From Sphingomonas sp. Ag1 (GTDB lineage Bacteria; Pseudomonadota; Alphaproteobacteria; Sphingomonadales; Sphingomonadaceae), in assembly GCF_000980895.1 (NCBI RefSeq), contig NZ_LAZX01000089.1, positions 91,261-155,260 of the forward strand: a DNA stretch of 64,000 nucleotides, given 5' to 3'. The notes beneath the pieces are model-generated. The model searched no databases. It saw nothing but the letters and a program-made list of their open reading frames with translations, and was not told where the DNA came from. A program made the translations under genes and the position numbers. Positions 35,311 to 45,056 of this stretch are shown in pieces (position 1 is the first letter of the stretch; each line of letters opens with the position of its first letter).

Positions 35311-36543
35311 CTAGACGCCGCGTGCAGCGATGATCCTGCCGTTGCCCGGATAGATCCACCACAGGCCGGTGTAGCTACCACCGATGAGGGCTGGATATTC
35401 CGTTCCGAACTTCTTCGGATCGCCCCCGGCCCGGAGCGCCTGCACCGCTGCGGCGGGGAACAGCCGCTCGCCGTTGATCACCCCCTCGTTCAGCACGAGG
35501 AGCCCGATCCGGCCGACGTCGCGCAATCCCGCACTAAGCCCGCCGCCGGCAAACGGCGTGCCATAGGCGTCCACCGTCATATAGGCGTCCTGCTCCGCGC
35601 CCATCCGCCGCCACAGCCGGTCCGACGCAAGGTTCGCTACCGATTTGCCGCTGACGCGCGAAATGATCCAGCCGAGCATGTCGGCATTCGGGGTCTTGTA
35701 GTGAAAGGCCTCGCCGTTCTTCCCTTCCGGCTTGATCTGCTCCAGAAACTCGAAATAGCCGTTCGGCCCCTTGTATCCGGCGGGCTTTGGCAGGGGGCTC
35801 GTAGCGGCCGCATATTTCCACACGCCCGCATTGGGATCGGCGTAATCCTCCGAGTAATCCAGCCCGGTCGTCATGTTCATCACTTCGCGCACCGTTGCGG
35901 TGCCGAAGGCGCTCTTTGCCACTTCCGGGACATAGCGGGTCACCAGTGCGTTCGGATCGAGCTTGCCCTCCGCGACCAGGATTTCCGCCAACAGCCCCGT
36001 CATGGACTTGGTCATCGACATGGCGGCATGCTTGCCGTCGGGCTCCAGGCAGCCGGAATACCACTCATAGACAACCCGCCCCTTGTGGAAGATCAACATG
36101 CCATCGGTGTAGTTGACGCCAAGCGACTGCTCCCATGTCATGGGCTTGTTCGAATTGAGCGGGGTGAACGTCAGCGCGTTGATCGTCTTTGCCGTTCGTG
36201 CAAGCTCCGCAGGCGGCAGATACGTCAGCGGAATGGCGTTTTTCAGGCCACGGTTGATCTCCACCGTCGGCAGCAACTGGCGAATGTGGCAGACCGACCA
36301 GCGCAGCTTGGGAAAGCTGAAGTAATCGGATTGCGGTTGCATGATCAGCTTGTCCTTGGGCGGGGGAAATCCCTGCATCCATCCCATCACGCGCGGGTCG
36401 GATGCCGCCGCCGACAAAGGCGCCTTCTGCGAGCCACCACCGAGCGAGGTCGTCTGTTCCTGAGCGGCCACGGCGGTGCCGAGCATCAATGCGAGAGTGA
36501 AGGCGGCGAGCGGACGCGACGCCCTAAAAATTGACCACGACAT
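35311..36543 (-). CDS. Serine hydrolase (class C beta-lactamase fold), C-terminus truncated
   Basis: 410 residues. Signal peptide at about 1-27. The catalytic S-x-x-K is in SMTKSMTG; the Tyr box is HYKTPNADML. This is the beta-lactamase/6-aminohexanoate-dimer-hydrolase family (cell-wall or small amide/ester hydrolases in the periplasm). The protein ends abruptly at IIAARGV, where relatives continue with HGQ-containing strands for another 50 or so residues; the downstream bases do not encode them in any frame that I can find. The last beta strand and third motif are thus missing and activity is doubtful. Confidence 0.75.
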   Translation of the reverse strand: MSWSIFRASRPLAAFTLALMLGTAVAAQEQTTSLGGGSQKAPLSAAASDPRVMGWMQGFPPPKDKLIMQPQSDYFSFPKLRWSVCHIRQLLPTVEINRGLKNAIPLTYLPPAELARTAKTINALTFTPLNSNKPMTWEQSLGVNYTDGMLIFHKGRVVYEWYSGCLEPDGKHAAMSMTKSMTGLLAEILVAEGKLDPNALVTRYVPEVAKSAFGTATVREVMNMTTGLDYSEDYADPNAGVWKYAAATSPLPKPAGYKGPNGYFEFLEQIKPEGKNGEAFHYKTPNADMLGWIISRVSGKSVANLASDRLWRRMGAEQDAYMTVDAYGTPFAGGGLSAGLRDVGRIGLLVLNEGVINGERLFPAAAVQALRAGGDPKKFGTEYPALIGGSYTGLWWIYPGNGRIIAARGV

Positions 36544-37669
36544 TGAAGAATTCTCCTGTCCAAGTCGGTGCCTTCCCCGCGACGCCGCCTTTATTCCGGC
36601 ACCTGGGAAGAACGCGCTTATCCCTGCAGTCAGGAATACCTGCTGGTTGAAGATGCGGTGCTATTCGAGGAACAGATCGTCGAAGAGATGGTGTTTCGTC
36701 ACCCCGGCGATCAAGTTCAACCCGCTGGAGGTTGAGACCGGGCGGGTTGCCCGACCGAACTCGGTCAGACCGGCCAGCTTGTCCGCAGGATATGCGCATA
36801 GCGGAGGGTGAGGGGGTCCTTGGTTCAGCGCGGGAGGTTTGGACATGTCGAGCACGGTCGTTCTCCACCCAGCACTCCCGGCGTGGTGCCCGCATTGATA
36901 ACGCTCACCTTCGGCGTCGTTCATCACGCTGCTCGTGCCTCGAACCTGCAAGAACAGGTACATCAACTGACCGCGCCATGCGCTGGGGTTCCGGCGTCTG
37001 CAGGCCGAGGTGCCGAAAGCCCCTCGAGCTGCCGGTCCAGGAGCAAATGACAGCGAAGATAGCCGGGGCTCGGGAGTTATCCCGCTCCCGCCAAGCCCTG
37101 CATCTGGCGCGGCGGCTCATCGTCCGCCCGACTGTTTTCGGGCGGGTTAGGGGCTGACGGCCGACAGCGCGCCGGAGCACTCGCGACCGCATCAGCAAAG
37201 CGATCTAGGCCGAGGACTGGAGGGCAGACAAGAAGCGCTTATCGCTTATTCCAGCCGCTTCAGCTCGCGTTGCACGGCGCGAGATCGGTATGGTTCGGCT
37301 ATTGGCGACGCAGGAAGTTCAGTCGGAACGACCCTTCGGACGGCGTCCGCTTCCCTCCACAATCATTGTGAAAGCCGCCACTCATCCATTGCGCTCAAGG
37401 CGCGCTGTGAGCAGCTGAGCCTAGTAGGGGGCGAGAACGGCTTAGGTTCGGCGCGGATCGCTCCGTTAACGCGATCCCTTACCGCCTCCGTCTTCTTCTC
37501 TGCCTTCGCGCGCGCTGCCACGTTCACCTTCTGGCTGTGATCAACGACATTTGAAACGGGCAGCGCGCGGGCATTCACTTCACCGTGCATCGGCCCGCCC
37601 GATGAACCAGTGGAGTTAAGCAACGTTGGTGCCTGCTGCCGCAACGATGTGAACTCATGGGGTGGGCAC
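36544..37669. other. 1.1-kb stretch without a supportable gene
   Basis: Short overlapping frames only. An 8-bp hairpin (CCGCCCGA/TCGGGCGG) lies at 37124-37145 with no T-run. The last 100 bp presumably hold the clcA-like promoter. Confidence 0.5.
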
Positions 37670-39010
37670 ATGAACGACCCTATTCCGGCAAAATCGGCAG
37701 CCGAAGCTCGTGGAGCTTTGTTCCACTATCTTGTCCTCGCGACGATAGTGGGGGTGGTGACCGGCACCATCGGATCGTTGTTCCACCTCTCGCTCAATTC
37801 GCTTCAGCAATGGCCAATGCTGCTTCGGTCGCAGCTGGGTGGCTTTCTGCTGGTGACGACAGCTGCGCTCCTCACGATGATCGCGACGGTCACAGCAGTG
37901 GCGTTGGTCCGCCATCTCGCGCCGGAAGCCGGTGGCAGCGGCGTTCAGGAAGTGGAAGGGGCGATGGCTGGGCTCCGGCAAGTGCATGGGGCAAGGGTGC
38001 TGCCGGTCAAGTTCTTCGGCGGAATCGCCGCGATCGGTGGGGGCCTAGTGCTGGGGCGCGAAGGGCCAACGATCCACATCGGCGCATCGATCGCGTCCAT
38101 GCTTGCGGGGCGATTCAGACTGGATGCTACCAGGCAAAGTGGCCTGCTCGCATCTGGAGCGGCGGCTGGCCTTGCCTGTGCCTTCAATGCACCCGTTGCC
38201 GGGGTTCTGTTCGTGATCGAGGAGACGAGGCGTCAGTTTCCCTATCGATTTGACACCTACATGGCGGTCATCCTGGCGGCGTTGTTGGCGACAGTCATGA
38301 CCCAGCTGATCGGCGGCACAGGTGCAGATCTCTCCATGCCGGCGGCCGAGATGCCGCTCAGCACCCTTCCGCTATTCGTCCTGCTCGGATGCTTGCTGGG
38401 CGGGATCGGCGTTCTGCTCAACGCCGGCATTCTCCGTGCCCTTGCCCTGGCGGGCGCGTTGGCGAGGACAGCACCATATCTCTACCCCGCTGCGGTCGGA
38501 CTGACGGTCGGTGTGCTGCTGGCGCTGATGCCGGACGCAGTGACCGGTGGAGAGGCATTAATCCCTGGGTGGGCCCGCGCGAACCCCGGCACATTCGCGC
38601 TGCTGGTGTTGTCGGCAATCCGCTTCTGCACCACAATTGCTAGCTATTCGGTCGGCGCGCCCGGTGGTATCTTCGCGCCCATCCTATCTCTGGCGGCCTG
38701 CATCGGACTGGCTTTTGCCGGGGCGGTTCACATGATCGTTCCATCAGGCACTCCAGTTTCCAGCGCATTTGCCATCGCTGCAATGGGCGGGCTGTTCACC
38801 GCTTCAGTCCGCTCGCCGATGGTCGGGGTGGTGCTGACACTAGAGTTGACCGGCGCCTACGCAGTCACGCTGCCGCTCGTTGCCACCTGCTTGTCCGCCA
38901 GCCTAGTGGCGCGGGGGCTGGGAGGCAGGCCAATCTACGAACAGCTACTCGACCGCACCCTCACACAGGCCGGCGCCAACCAGCCGCACCGAGGCGTAAA
39001 GGAGGCATGA
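37670..39010 (+). CDS. ClC-family H+/Cl- antiporter
   Basis: 446 residues with about 11 membrane helices. The three ClC selectivity motifs are present: GSGVQEVE (usual GSGIP), GREGPTIHIG with the gating Glu, and GAPGGIFAP. The proton-transfer Glu that marks antiporters rather than channels is in FVIEETRRQF. It exchanges chloride for protons at the inner membrane, for example in acid stress. ATG 37670 has GGGGTGGG upstream; the frame extends earlier without support. GSGVQ in place of GSGIP may alter anion preference. Confidence 0.88.
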   Translation: MNDPIPAKSAAEARGALFHYLVLATIVGVVTGTIGSLFHLSLNSLQQWPMLLRSQLGGFLLVTTAALLTMIATVTAVALVRHLAPEAGGSGVQEVEGAMAGLRQVHGARVLPVKFFGGIAAIGGGLVLGREGPTIHIGASIASMLAGRFRLDATRQSGLLASGAAAGLACAFNAPVAGVLFVIEETRRQFPYRFDTYMAVILAALLATVMTQLIGGTGADLSMPAAEMPLSTLPLFVLLGCLLGGIGVLLNAGILRALALAGALARTAPYLYPAAVGLTVGVLLALMPDAVTGGEALIPGWARANPGTFALLVLSAIRFCTTIASYSVGAPGGIFAPILSLAACIGLAFAGAVHMIVPSGTPVSSAFAIAAMGGLFTASVRSPMVGVVLTLELTGAYAVTLPLVATCLSASLVARGLGGRPIYEQLLDRTLTQAGANQPHRGVKEA

Positions 39011-39842
39011 CGCGCTCCTGCGCGCGCTCTTGGCCCTAAAGGGCTTCCTGAAAGACGAAGGTGAAGCGATACGGTTTTCAGCTTGGCCTGTGGCTTCTAG
39101 CGGGTCGGTGCGGCAGTCGCTTCCATCAGCGTACTCGCTGATCAAAGCAACTGATGAACGTGGCGGCGAGCGCGATGGCAGAGAAGAAGGCGGTGGGGCA
39201 GCGGTCTTGGCGGGTGGCGGCGGGTAAATCTAAAAGCGTCGGGCCGCGCGAGCTTCATGAAGGTATCCCGCATAGCCGCTAAAGTTCCGCATCGGCGCGG
39301 GACCTGACAGACGCTGTAATGGCCCGGGGTCGCAGCTTTCCCTTGCTAAGCAGTAGGCCGCGACGATCGCGCCTCTTGATCAATGGCGAAATGGTTGCGG
39401 CATGCCCATCCTCATGCCGCTTTTGTGGCGATAGCATTTCAGGTGGAAGGAAAGCGGCACTCACATGAAGACGTGAGCTGGCCTTGCTAGGTGAACCGCA
39501 TCTTTGAAGAGGTTCAACCCTCCCACCAGCCTCCAAATAGAACAATAGGGGGATTTAGGAGCGCGTATTTCAGAAAGGCTCTCTGTAATCATACGTAAAG
39601 TCACGAATCGACGAGTATCATATGCTCGTTAAGAAGTATTCGAAGACTAAGCTTAACGCACGGCACACTGCGTTGATGAACATACTGCCTAGCGCCGAAT
39701 TTCTCCTCCTAGCGCGCGGAGTCATCCTTGGTCGTACTACATCGATCGTCGCTGGGAACCTCTCTCCTCTCCTGTCGAATCATCGAAGCACGAGATCGGC
39801 GGGGCACAATCGCCGAACTCTTTCCCACACCAAGGAATGTCG
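39011..39842. other. Region between the ClC gene and the TonB receptor
   Basis: It holds the IS5 transposase remnant described separately (39126-39218). Beyond that only short frames are open, and the final 300 bp are moderately AT-rich and may carry the receptor promoter. I saw no cobalamin riboswitch core. Confidence 0.5.
39126..39218 (-). pseudogene. C-terminal remnant of an IS5-family transposase
   Basis: The minus strand reads ATRQDRCPTAFFSAIALAAT then FI before a stop a few codons on. RYDRC-x-x-x-F-x-SAIALAATVIFW is the common C-terminus of IS5-family transposases in sphingomonads. Nothing of the DDE domain remains. Confidence 0.6.
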
Positions 39843-41885
39843 ATGAAAACCATTTTAAGGGGGTGCCTGGCGGCGTTGGCTTGCGCTTTCACCGTACCGG
39901 CCGAGGCTCAGCTGAGCGGACAGCCAGCAGCCAAGCCGACGCCGGAGTCGACCGAGCCGGCGGGTGCCGATATCGTGGTCTTTGGTCGCGGGGAGGCGAA
40001 GATCGGCGTTGCCCATGCCGCCAGCGAGGGGACTGTGGCTGGTGCGGACCTGCTGGTGAGGCCGCTGCTGCGCGTCTCGGAACTGCTTGAAGCAGTGCCC
40101 GGCATGGTGGCCGCGCAGCATTCCGGCAGCGGCAAGGCCAACCAGTACTTTCTGCGCGGCTTCAACCTGGATCACGGGTCGGACTTCACCACCTACATCG
40201 ATGGCGTGCAGATGAACCTGAGGACCCATGGTCACGGTCAGGGCTATCTCGACCTCAACGGCCTGATCCCGGAGATCATTGCGCGGGAGGATTTCCGCAA
40301 AGGGCCGTACCGCGCCGATGGCGGCGACTTCGCGCTGGCCGGCGCGGCCTATATGACGACGATCGAGAGCTTCAATGCCCCGTGGGTGTCGCTGGAAGGC
40401 GGTTCCTATGGCTATGCTCGGCTGGCGGCGGGCGGGACGACCGACGGGCTCGGCGCGGGCAAGCTGACGCTCGCCGGCCAAGCGAAAATCTATGACGGGC
40501 CGTGGCAGGAGCCAGAGCATCTTCGCCACGCGTCCGGCTTTGCCAAATATGTCGCGCCACTTGGCGAGGGAACGATCGAGGCGTCGCTCAATGCCTATCA
40601 CGCGACATGGCGTCCAACTGAGCAGATCCCCGAGCGAGTCATCGGATCGCGGATCTGCCCCGATGTCTTCTGTTCGCCCGATCCGTCCGCACGCGGGCGC
40701 ACCACACGGCTGGTCGGCAATATCGCGTTCCGCCAGACGGACTGGCGCGCGAACATCTATGGCCAGTTCTACGACTGGGCGATGACGTCCAACCCGACCT
40801 ATACCGACCCGGACGGGACAAGTGCGCAGATCCGCCAGTTCGACCGGCGATGGATCATCGGTGGTCGCGGCGAGAAGCACTGGACGGTGTCCCAGGCGCT
40901 GACGCTCACGCTCGGCACAGAGGCGCGATATGATCATATCGGTAATGTCGGTGTGTCGCGCACGAGCGAGCGACGGTTCCTGTTTTCGCTCGGCCGATAT
41001 CATGTCGAGGAGGCGTCGGCCGCGCTATATGGCGAGGCGACGTGGGAGCCGCTGGCGGGCCTTCGGCTGATCGGCGGCCTGCGCGGCGATTATTACCATT
41101 ATTCCGTCCGTGCACGCGACGAGGCCGCAGCGCAGGCCGGCACGGGGAATGGGCATGATTCCATCCTCTCCCCCAAGGCCTCGGTCGCCTATTCGCTGAC
41201 GCCGAACCTGGAATTGTACGGCAACTGGGGGCGGGGTTTTCACTCCAACGACGTTCGCGGCGCGGTGAATACCGAAACGCCCGTGCCGGTGCTGGTGCGC
41301 GGCGAGGGCAAGGAAGTGGGCGCGCGCTGGCAATTGTCCTCGCTGACGCTGACCGCCACGTATTGGTGGCTGGACGTGGACAGCGAGCTGCGCTTCGTCG
41401 GCGATTCCAACGCCGTCGAGCCGACCGGCGCGAGTAAGCGGCGCGGCTATGAACTGATTGCGTTCTGGCGGCCGCTGCGCTGGCTGGCGATTGACGGCAA
41501 CTACACGGCCAGCCGCTCACGGTATGACAATGGCGACCGGATCCCCAATGCGTTCGAGGATGCGGCGTCTGCCGGCATCGCTCTTGTGCTTGACCCATGG
41601 GAGGCCAGCCTGCGTCTGCGCCACCTTGGGCCCTATCCGCTGATCGAGGACAATAGCGTCAGAGATGGCGGAAGCACCGTGTTCAACTTTCGCGCGGCGC
41701 GGAAGATCGGACGGTTCCAGGTCTATGGCGAGCTGCTCAACATCCTGAACAGCCGGGACAAGGACATAGTCTATTTCTACGAGTCCTACATCCCCTCGGT
41801 TGATGTGGACGGCCCGATCGAAGGGCGGCTGAGCCGGGTAGTCGAGCCGCGCACGTTGCGCCTGGGCGTTCGCGCCGAATTCTGA
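39843..41885 (+). CDS. TonB-dependent receptor beside the thiocyanate hydrolase genes
   Basis: 680 residues: signal peptide (1-22, AEAQ), plug domain (about 60-190) and a 22-strand barrel ending in Phe. The plug contains RGFNLDHGSDFTTYIDG and a His-rich loop LRTHGHGQGYLDLNG, which could touch a metal or metal complex. The ligand is unknown. Because the next genes encode a cobalt enzyme and a HupE-type metal permease, cobalt or a cobalt chelate is my leading guess. ATG 39843 is 6 bases from AAGGA; ATG 39837 is too close. The gap to the hydrolase genes is 295 bp, so separate promoters are possible. Confidence 0.88.
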   Translation: MKTILRGCLAALACAFTVPAEAQLSGQPAAKPTPESTEPAGADIVVFGRGEAKIGVAHAASEGTVAGADLLVRPLLRVSELLEAVPGMVAAQHSGSGKANQYFLRGFNLDHGSDFTTYIDGVQMNLRTHGHGQGYLDLNGLIPEIIAREDFRKGPYRADGGDFALAGAAYMTTIESFNAPWVSLEGGSYGYARLAAGGTTDGLGAGKLTLAGQAKIYDGPWQEPEHLRHASGFAKYVAPLGEGTIEASLNAYHATWRPTEQIPERVIGSRICPDVFCSPDPSARGRTTRLVGNIAFRQTDWRANIYGQFYDWAMTSNPTYTDPDGTSAQIRQFDRRWIIGGRGEKHWTVSQALTLTLGTEARYDHIGNVGVSRTSERRFLFSLGRYHVEEASAALYGEATWEPLAGLRLIGGLRGDYYHYSVRARDEAAAQAGTGNGHDSILSPKASVAYSLTPNLELYGNWGRGFHSNDVRGAVNTETPVPVLVRGEGKEVGARWQLSSLTLTATYWWLDVDSELRFVGDSNAVEPTGASKRRGYELIAFWRPLRWLAIDGNYTASRSRYDNGDRIPNAFEDAASAGIALVLDPWEASLRLRHLGPYPLIEDNSVRDGGSTVFNFRAARKIGRFQVYGELLNILNSRDKDIVYFYESYIPSVDVDGPIEGRLSRVVEPRTLRLGVRAEF

Positions 41886-42180
41886 CGAATGATGCTCCGT
41901 GCGGACGCCTGCGCGGCGGTTCAGGGTGAGCGCGTGCACCGATCAGGGATCGATGATCTCGCTAAAATGGCCGCTGCTTTTGGTAAGCTTTAGGGGAAGA
42001 TGCGTATTTAGCGGTCAGTTTGCGTCCCCTACAACCAAAGGGCCGACAGAGGCTTTGGTACGAATTTGGTTGCTTCACGAAAGATGGGGCTGGCGGCGCC
42101 ACAACAGCGCGCGTCGAAGCCACAAGTCACGACTGACCCAAAGCTTCCTCGTTTCGACCCGGAACAACGGAGATAGCGCG

Positions 42181-43035
42181 ATGCCGTCACCCAAGGAAAC
42201 CCGCCAGATCTACGAGACCGGCTCCCAATTGATGCCGGCGATCCATCAGGAAAGGGATTGGCCATACGAAGTCCCGCATATCCAGTATGAATCCTATATC
42301 TGGCCGACGCATGATGTTGGCGGTCAGGCAGCCGCTCCTCAGATCTTTGAAGAAAAAGAGGACGAGGATTGGGAGAACAACGTCTACATCACCTGCGAAG
42401 TACTGGGCTTTCGCGGCATGTGGAATGCCGAAGAGCGGCGTCGCATTTATGCCAATGATATTGGCATGACGCTCTATTACGGCTTTCCGTACAATGCGCG
42501 CTGGATCTGGGGCGCAGCAAAGATGCTGGTCGACAAGAAATACATCGGGCTGCTCGAACTGCAGGAAAAGATTGCCGAGATCCGCGAGCGGCTGGGCGTC
42601 AACGCCACCCGCGACGGACACGCCAAGTCGAACATCGGCGCGTCTGCTCATGTCGACATCGCCACCCATAATGGCGATCCCAGCCAGGCCAGCAGCGGGC
42701 AACGCCCCGATTACGGGCCCAAGCCCCCCTGGGAGCCGACGGGTGAGACGCTGCCGGGCCGTTTCAAGGTGGGCGACAAGGTGCGGGTGAAGGATCTTCC
42801 GGCGATCTTCTACACCCGCACGCAATTATATGCCCGCAACATGACGGGTACGATTGCTGCGCTGACCTATCCCGACCTGGTTCCTGCCGATGAGGCCTGG
42901 GAGCGCTACGATCAGCCGCAGCAGCAATATTATATTGTCCGCTTCCCGCAGACCGAACTCTGGGCGGAATATCCGTTCCCGAACGACACGCTGCAGAGTG
43001 AATATCCGGACATGTGGCTCGAACCCGTCAAGTAA
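42181..43035 (+). CDS. Thiocyanate hydrolase, fused beta-alpha subunit
   Basis: 284 residues. The first half (about 1-145) resembles the beta subunit of thiocyanate hydrolase and the N-terminal half of nitrile hydratase beta (WPTHDVGG, then GMWNAEERRRIY). The second half (about 195-284) resembles the alpha subunit: the SH3-like FKVGDKVRVKDLPAIFYTRT and FPQTELWAEYPFPNDTL. In Thiobacillus thioparus, as I recall, these are separate chains of about 157 and 126 residues; here one chain of equal total length has them joined by a Gly/Ser/Pro-rich linker (about 145-195). ATG 42181 has CGGAG eight bases upstream. It forms the enzyme with the next gene. Confidence 0.8.
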   Translation: MPSPKETRQIYETGSQLMPAIHQERDWPYEVPHIQYESYIWPTHDVGGQAAAPQIFEEKEDEDWENNVYITCEVLGFRGMWNAEERRRIYANDIGMTLYYGFPYNARWIWGAAKMLVDKKYIGLLELQEKIAEIRERLGVNATRDGHAKSNIGASAHVDIATHNGDPSQASSGQRPDYGPKPPWEPTGETLPGRFKVGDKVRVKDLPAIFYTRTQLYARNMTGTIAALTYPDLVPADEAWERYDQPQQQYYIVRFPQTELWAEYPFPNDTLQSEYPDMWLEPVK

Positions 43036-43068
43036 CTGACGCAATCGCCCCAGCCATAGGAGCTAAGC

Positions 43069-43830
43069 ATGGCGACGACAGATAATCATGGCCACGACCA
43101 TTCGCACGATCACGACGACGACCATCCGGGCGCAGCGCCGATGGTCGACGAGATTTCCGACTTCGAAGTGCTCGAGTTGGCGGTTCGTGAACTGGCGATC
43201 GAGAAGGGCCTGTTCACCGCCGAAGATCATCGCGTGTTCTCGGAATGGAACGACGCGCGGTCGCCGGCCGCGGGATCACGCATGGTCGCCAAGGCCTGGC
43301 TGGACCCCGAGTACAAGGCGCGGGTTTTTTCCGACCCGCTGAATGCCAGCAAGGAGGTGGGCGTCGACTGGGCCGAGCCGAGCGGCTTTGGCACCACCAG
43401 CGACTACATGCACCTGACCGTGCTCGAAAACACGCCGACGCTGCACCACGTGATCGTCTGCACCTTGTGCTCCTGCTATCCGCGGCCGCTGCTGGGCCAT
43501 TCGCCCTATTGGTATCGCGCGCCCAACTACCGTCGCCGGATCGTGCGCTGGCCGCGTCAGGTCCTGGCGGAATTCGGCCTGGTCATCCCGGCCGAGGTCG
43601 AGGTGCGGGTCGAGGATTCCAATGCCAAGAGCCGCTTCATGGTCCTTCCCGTGCGGCCCGAGGGTACCGAGGGCTGGTCGGAGGATCAGCTCGCGGAGAT
43701 CGTCACGCGCGATTGCATGATCGGCATCGCCCAGCCGAAGCCCGGCCGGACGACCGACGGCCCGCGGCCGATCCACAAGGCTAGCCGGCCCGTGCATAGC
43801 GGCGGCCGGCCCAAGGAGGCGACACGATGA
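43069..43830 (+). CDS. scnC: Thiocyanate hydrolase gamma subunit (cobalt-binding)
   Basis: 253 residues; the metal subunit. The cobalt claw VCTLCSCY has Cys131, Cys134 and Cys136 with the Thr typical of Co-type (Fe-type has Ser). The N-terminus is His/Asp-rich (HGHDHSHDHDDDH). The phrases YRRRIVRWPRQVLAEFGL and EDQLAEIVTRDCMIGIAQPK agree with what I remember of ScnC from T. thioparus better than with nitrile hydratase alpha. The enzyme hydrolyses SCN- to carbonyl sulfide and ammonia. The claw cysteines are normally oxidised to sulfinic/sulfenic acids. A Co-type nitrile hydratase remains possible. The stop overlaps the next start by 4 bp. Confidence 0.82.
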   Translation: MATTDNHGHDHSHDHDDDHPGAAPMVDEISDFEVLELAVRELAIEKGLFTAEDHRVFSEWNDARSPAAGSRMVAKAWLDPEYKARVFSDPLNASKEVGVDWAEPSGFGTTSDYMHLTVLENTPTLHHVIVCTLCSCYPRPLLGHSPYWYRAPNYRRRIVRWPRQVLAEFGLVIPAEVEVRVEDSNAKSRFMVLPVRPEGTEGWSEDQLAEIVTRDCMIGIAQPKPGRTTDGPRPIHKASRPVHSGGRPKEATR

Positions 43831-44207
43831 GCGCCGCCGAGGCCGCCGGTCACGGCTACCCCCGGGGGCAATATGTCGACCTCAATCGCGTCGAGCTGCT
43901 CGAGGCACTGCAGGACGAGGACCAGACGTGGGAGCGGCTGGCGGCGCGCTGGTCAGTGACCAATCCGGAGCCGCCATGGAAGGTGTGCCTCGATGCGACC
44001 TGCGACGCCCTGTCGGCGGTCGGCGCGCTCGACTCGCTCGAGCGCCGGCACGCCGAGGACGAGCTGGAGGAGGTGTACAGCGAGATCCCGAACCCGGAGC
44101 GCCAGCTCCTGACGCTCGCGCACATCATGCTCAGCCGCGGGCTGGTGACCGAGGAGGAACTCGCTCGCCAGATCCGCACCGTCCGCGACCGGCTCGAAGC
44201 CGTCTAA
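43827..44207 (+). CDS. P15K-like activator / cobalt chaperone
   Basis: 126 residues (about 14 kDa), acidic and helical. It resembles the N-terminal helical part of nitrile hydratase beta (PPWKVCLDATCDALSAVGAL and the LTLAHIMLSRGLVTEEEL tail). A 15-kDa protein of this kind, P15K, is encoded downstream of scnC in T. thioparus and is needed for cobalt insertion and cysteine oxidation, by recall. Two Cys (in VCLDATC) could bind the metal in transit. Its ATG overlaps the scnC stop, so expression is coupled. Confidence 0.75.
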   Translation: MSAAEAAGHGYPRGQYVDLNRVELLEALQDEDQTWERLAARWSVTNPEPPWKVCLDATCDALSAVGALDSLERRHAEDELEEVYSEIPNPERQLLTLAHIMLSRGLVTEEELARQIRTVRDRLEAV

Positions 44208-44229
44208 GTTCCAAGGAGGTAGACATATC

Positions 44230-44883
44230 ATGGCCAATCTTCGCTCTTCCGCCATACGTGCCGCCTGTGCGGTGCCTCTTTTCCTGGCGGGCACGTCGCC
44301 GGCATTCGCCCACCACCCGACGGGCGGCCAGACGCCGACGACGTTCGGCGACGGGCTGCTTTCCGGCATCGGGCACCCGATCATCGGGGTCGACCATTTC
44401 GCCTTTGTCGTGGCGGTCGGCATTGCCGCGGCGCTGGCGGGGCGGCTGTTGCCGCTGACCATCTCGTTCGTCGTCGGTGCCCTGGCGGGCTGCCTGGTAC
44501 ATATCGCGGGCGTCAACCTGCCGGTTGCCGAACTGGTCATCGCCGCGACCGTGCTGCTGCTCGGCGCGATCATCGCCACCAACCGGCAGCTTCCCGTGAT
44601 CATGCTCGGTACGCTGTTCACAGGCGCTGGGCTGTTCCATGGCTGGGCCTATGGAGGGTCGATCCTGGGCGCGCAGGAAATGCCGCTGGTGGCCTATCTC
44701 AGCGGCTTCACCCTGATCCAGCTGGCGATCGCGGTGTTCGCCGGTCTCGTCACCCGCTGGGTGATGACCAGCCATCCGTCGCGCCAGATGAGCGTGCGGC
44801 TGGCGGGCGGTGTCGTTGCCGGCATGGGGCTGGCGATGTTCGCCGGGCAGATCGAGGGCGTGCTGTTCCCCGGCGTCCTCTGA
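44230..44883 (+). CDS. HupE/UreJ-family metal permease
   Basis: 217 residues: signal-like first helix ending in FAHHP, then six further helices. The family metal motif HPIIGVDHFAFVVAVG is present and a His occurs in the HGWAYG segment. HupE/UreJ proteins import nickel or cobalt. It lies 22 bases after the activator gene with a strong AAGGAGG site, so it is in the hydrolase operon. That placement favours cobalt supply. Confidence 0.85.
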   Translation: MANLRSSAIRAACAVPLFLAGTSPAFAHHPTGGQTPTTFGDGLLSGIGHPIIGVDHFAFVVAVGIAAALAGRLLPLTISFVVGALAGCLVHIAGVNLPVAELVIAATVLLLGAIIATNRQLPVIMLGTLFTGAGLFHGWAYGGSILGAQEMPLVAYLSGFTLIQLAIAVFAGLVTRWVMTSHPSRQMSVRLAGGVVAGMGLAMFAGQIEGVLFPGVL

Positions 44884-45056
44884 TCGCCGGCGGCGCGCGC
44901 CAACTGCGCGCTGGTTGAGTCGCCGCGTCATCGTTCCGGCACGGAGCACACGCTTCATCGCCGGAACGGTCGCCGCGCGCTGGCCCGGTGCCGGACACTG
45001 GCGGCGTCGCGATACTCTACCTTCCCGACAAACGCGAGTAACGCAGGAGAAGCATC

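Noticed and set aside
37124..37145. 8-bp hairpin as a terminator
   Set aside because: No T-run follows and no gene ends just upstream.
42181..43830. Reading the hydrolase genes as a Co-type nitrile hydratase
   Set aside because: Not excluded, but the alpha-like half (FYTRTQLYARN, YPFPNDTL), the ScnC-like tail of the metal subunit, the His-rich start and the P15K-like neighbour fit thiocyanate hydrolase better.
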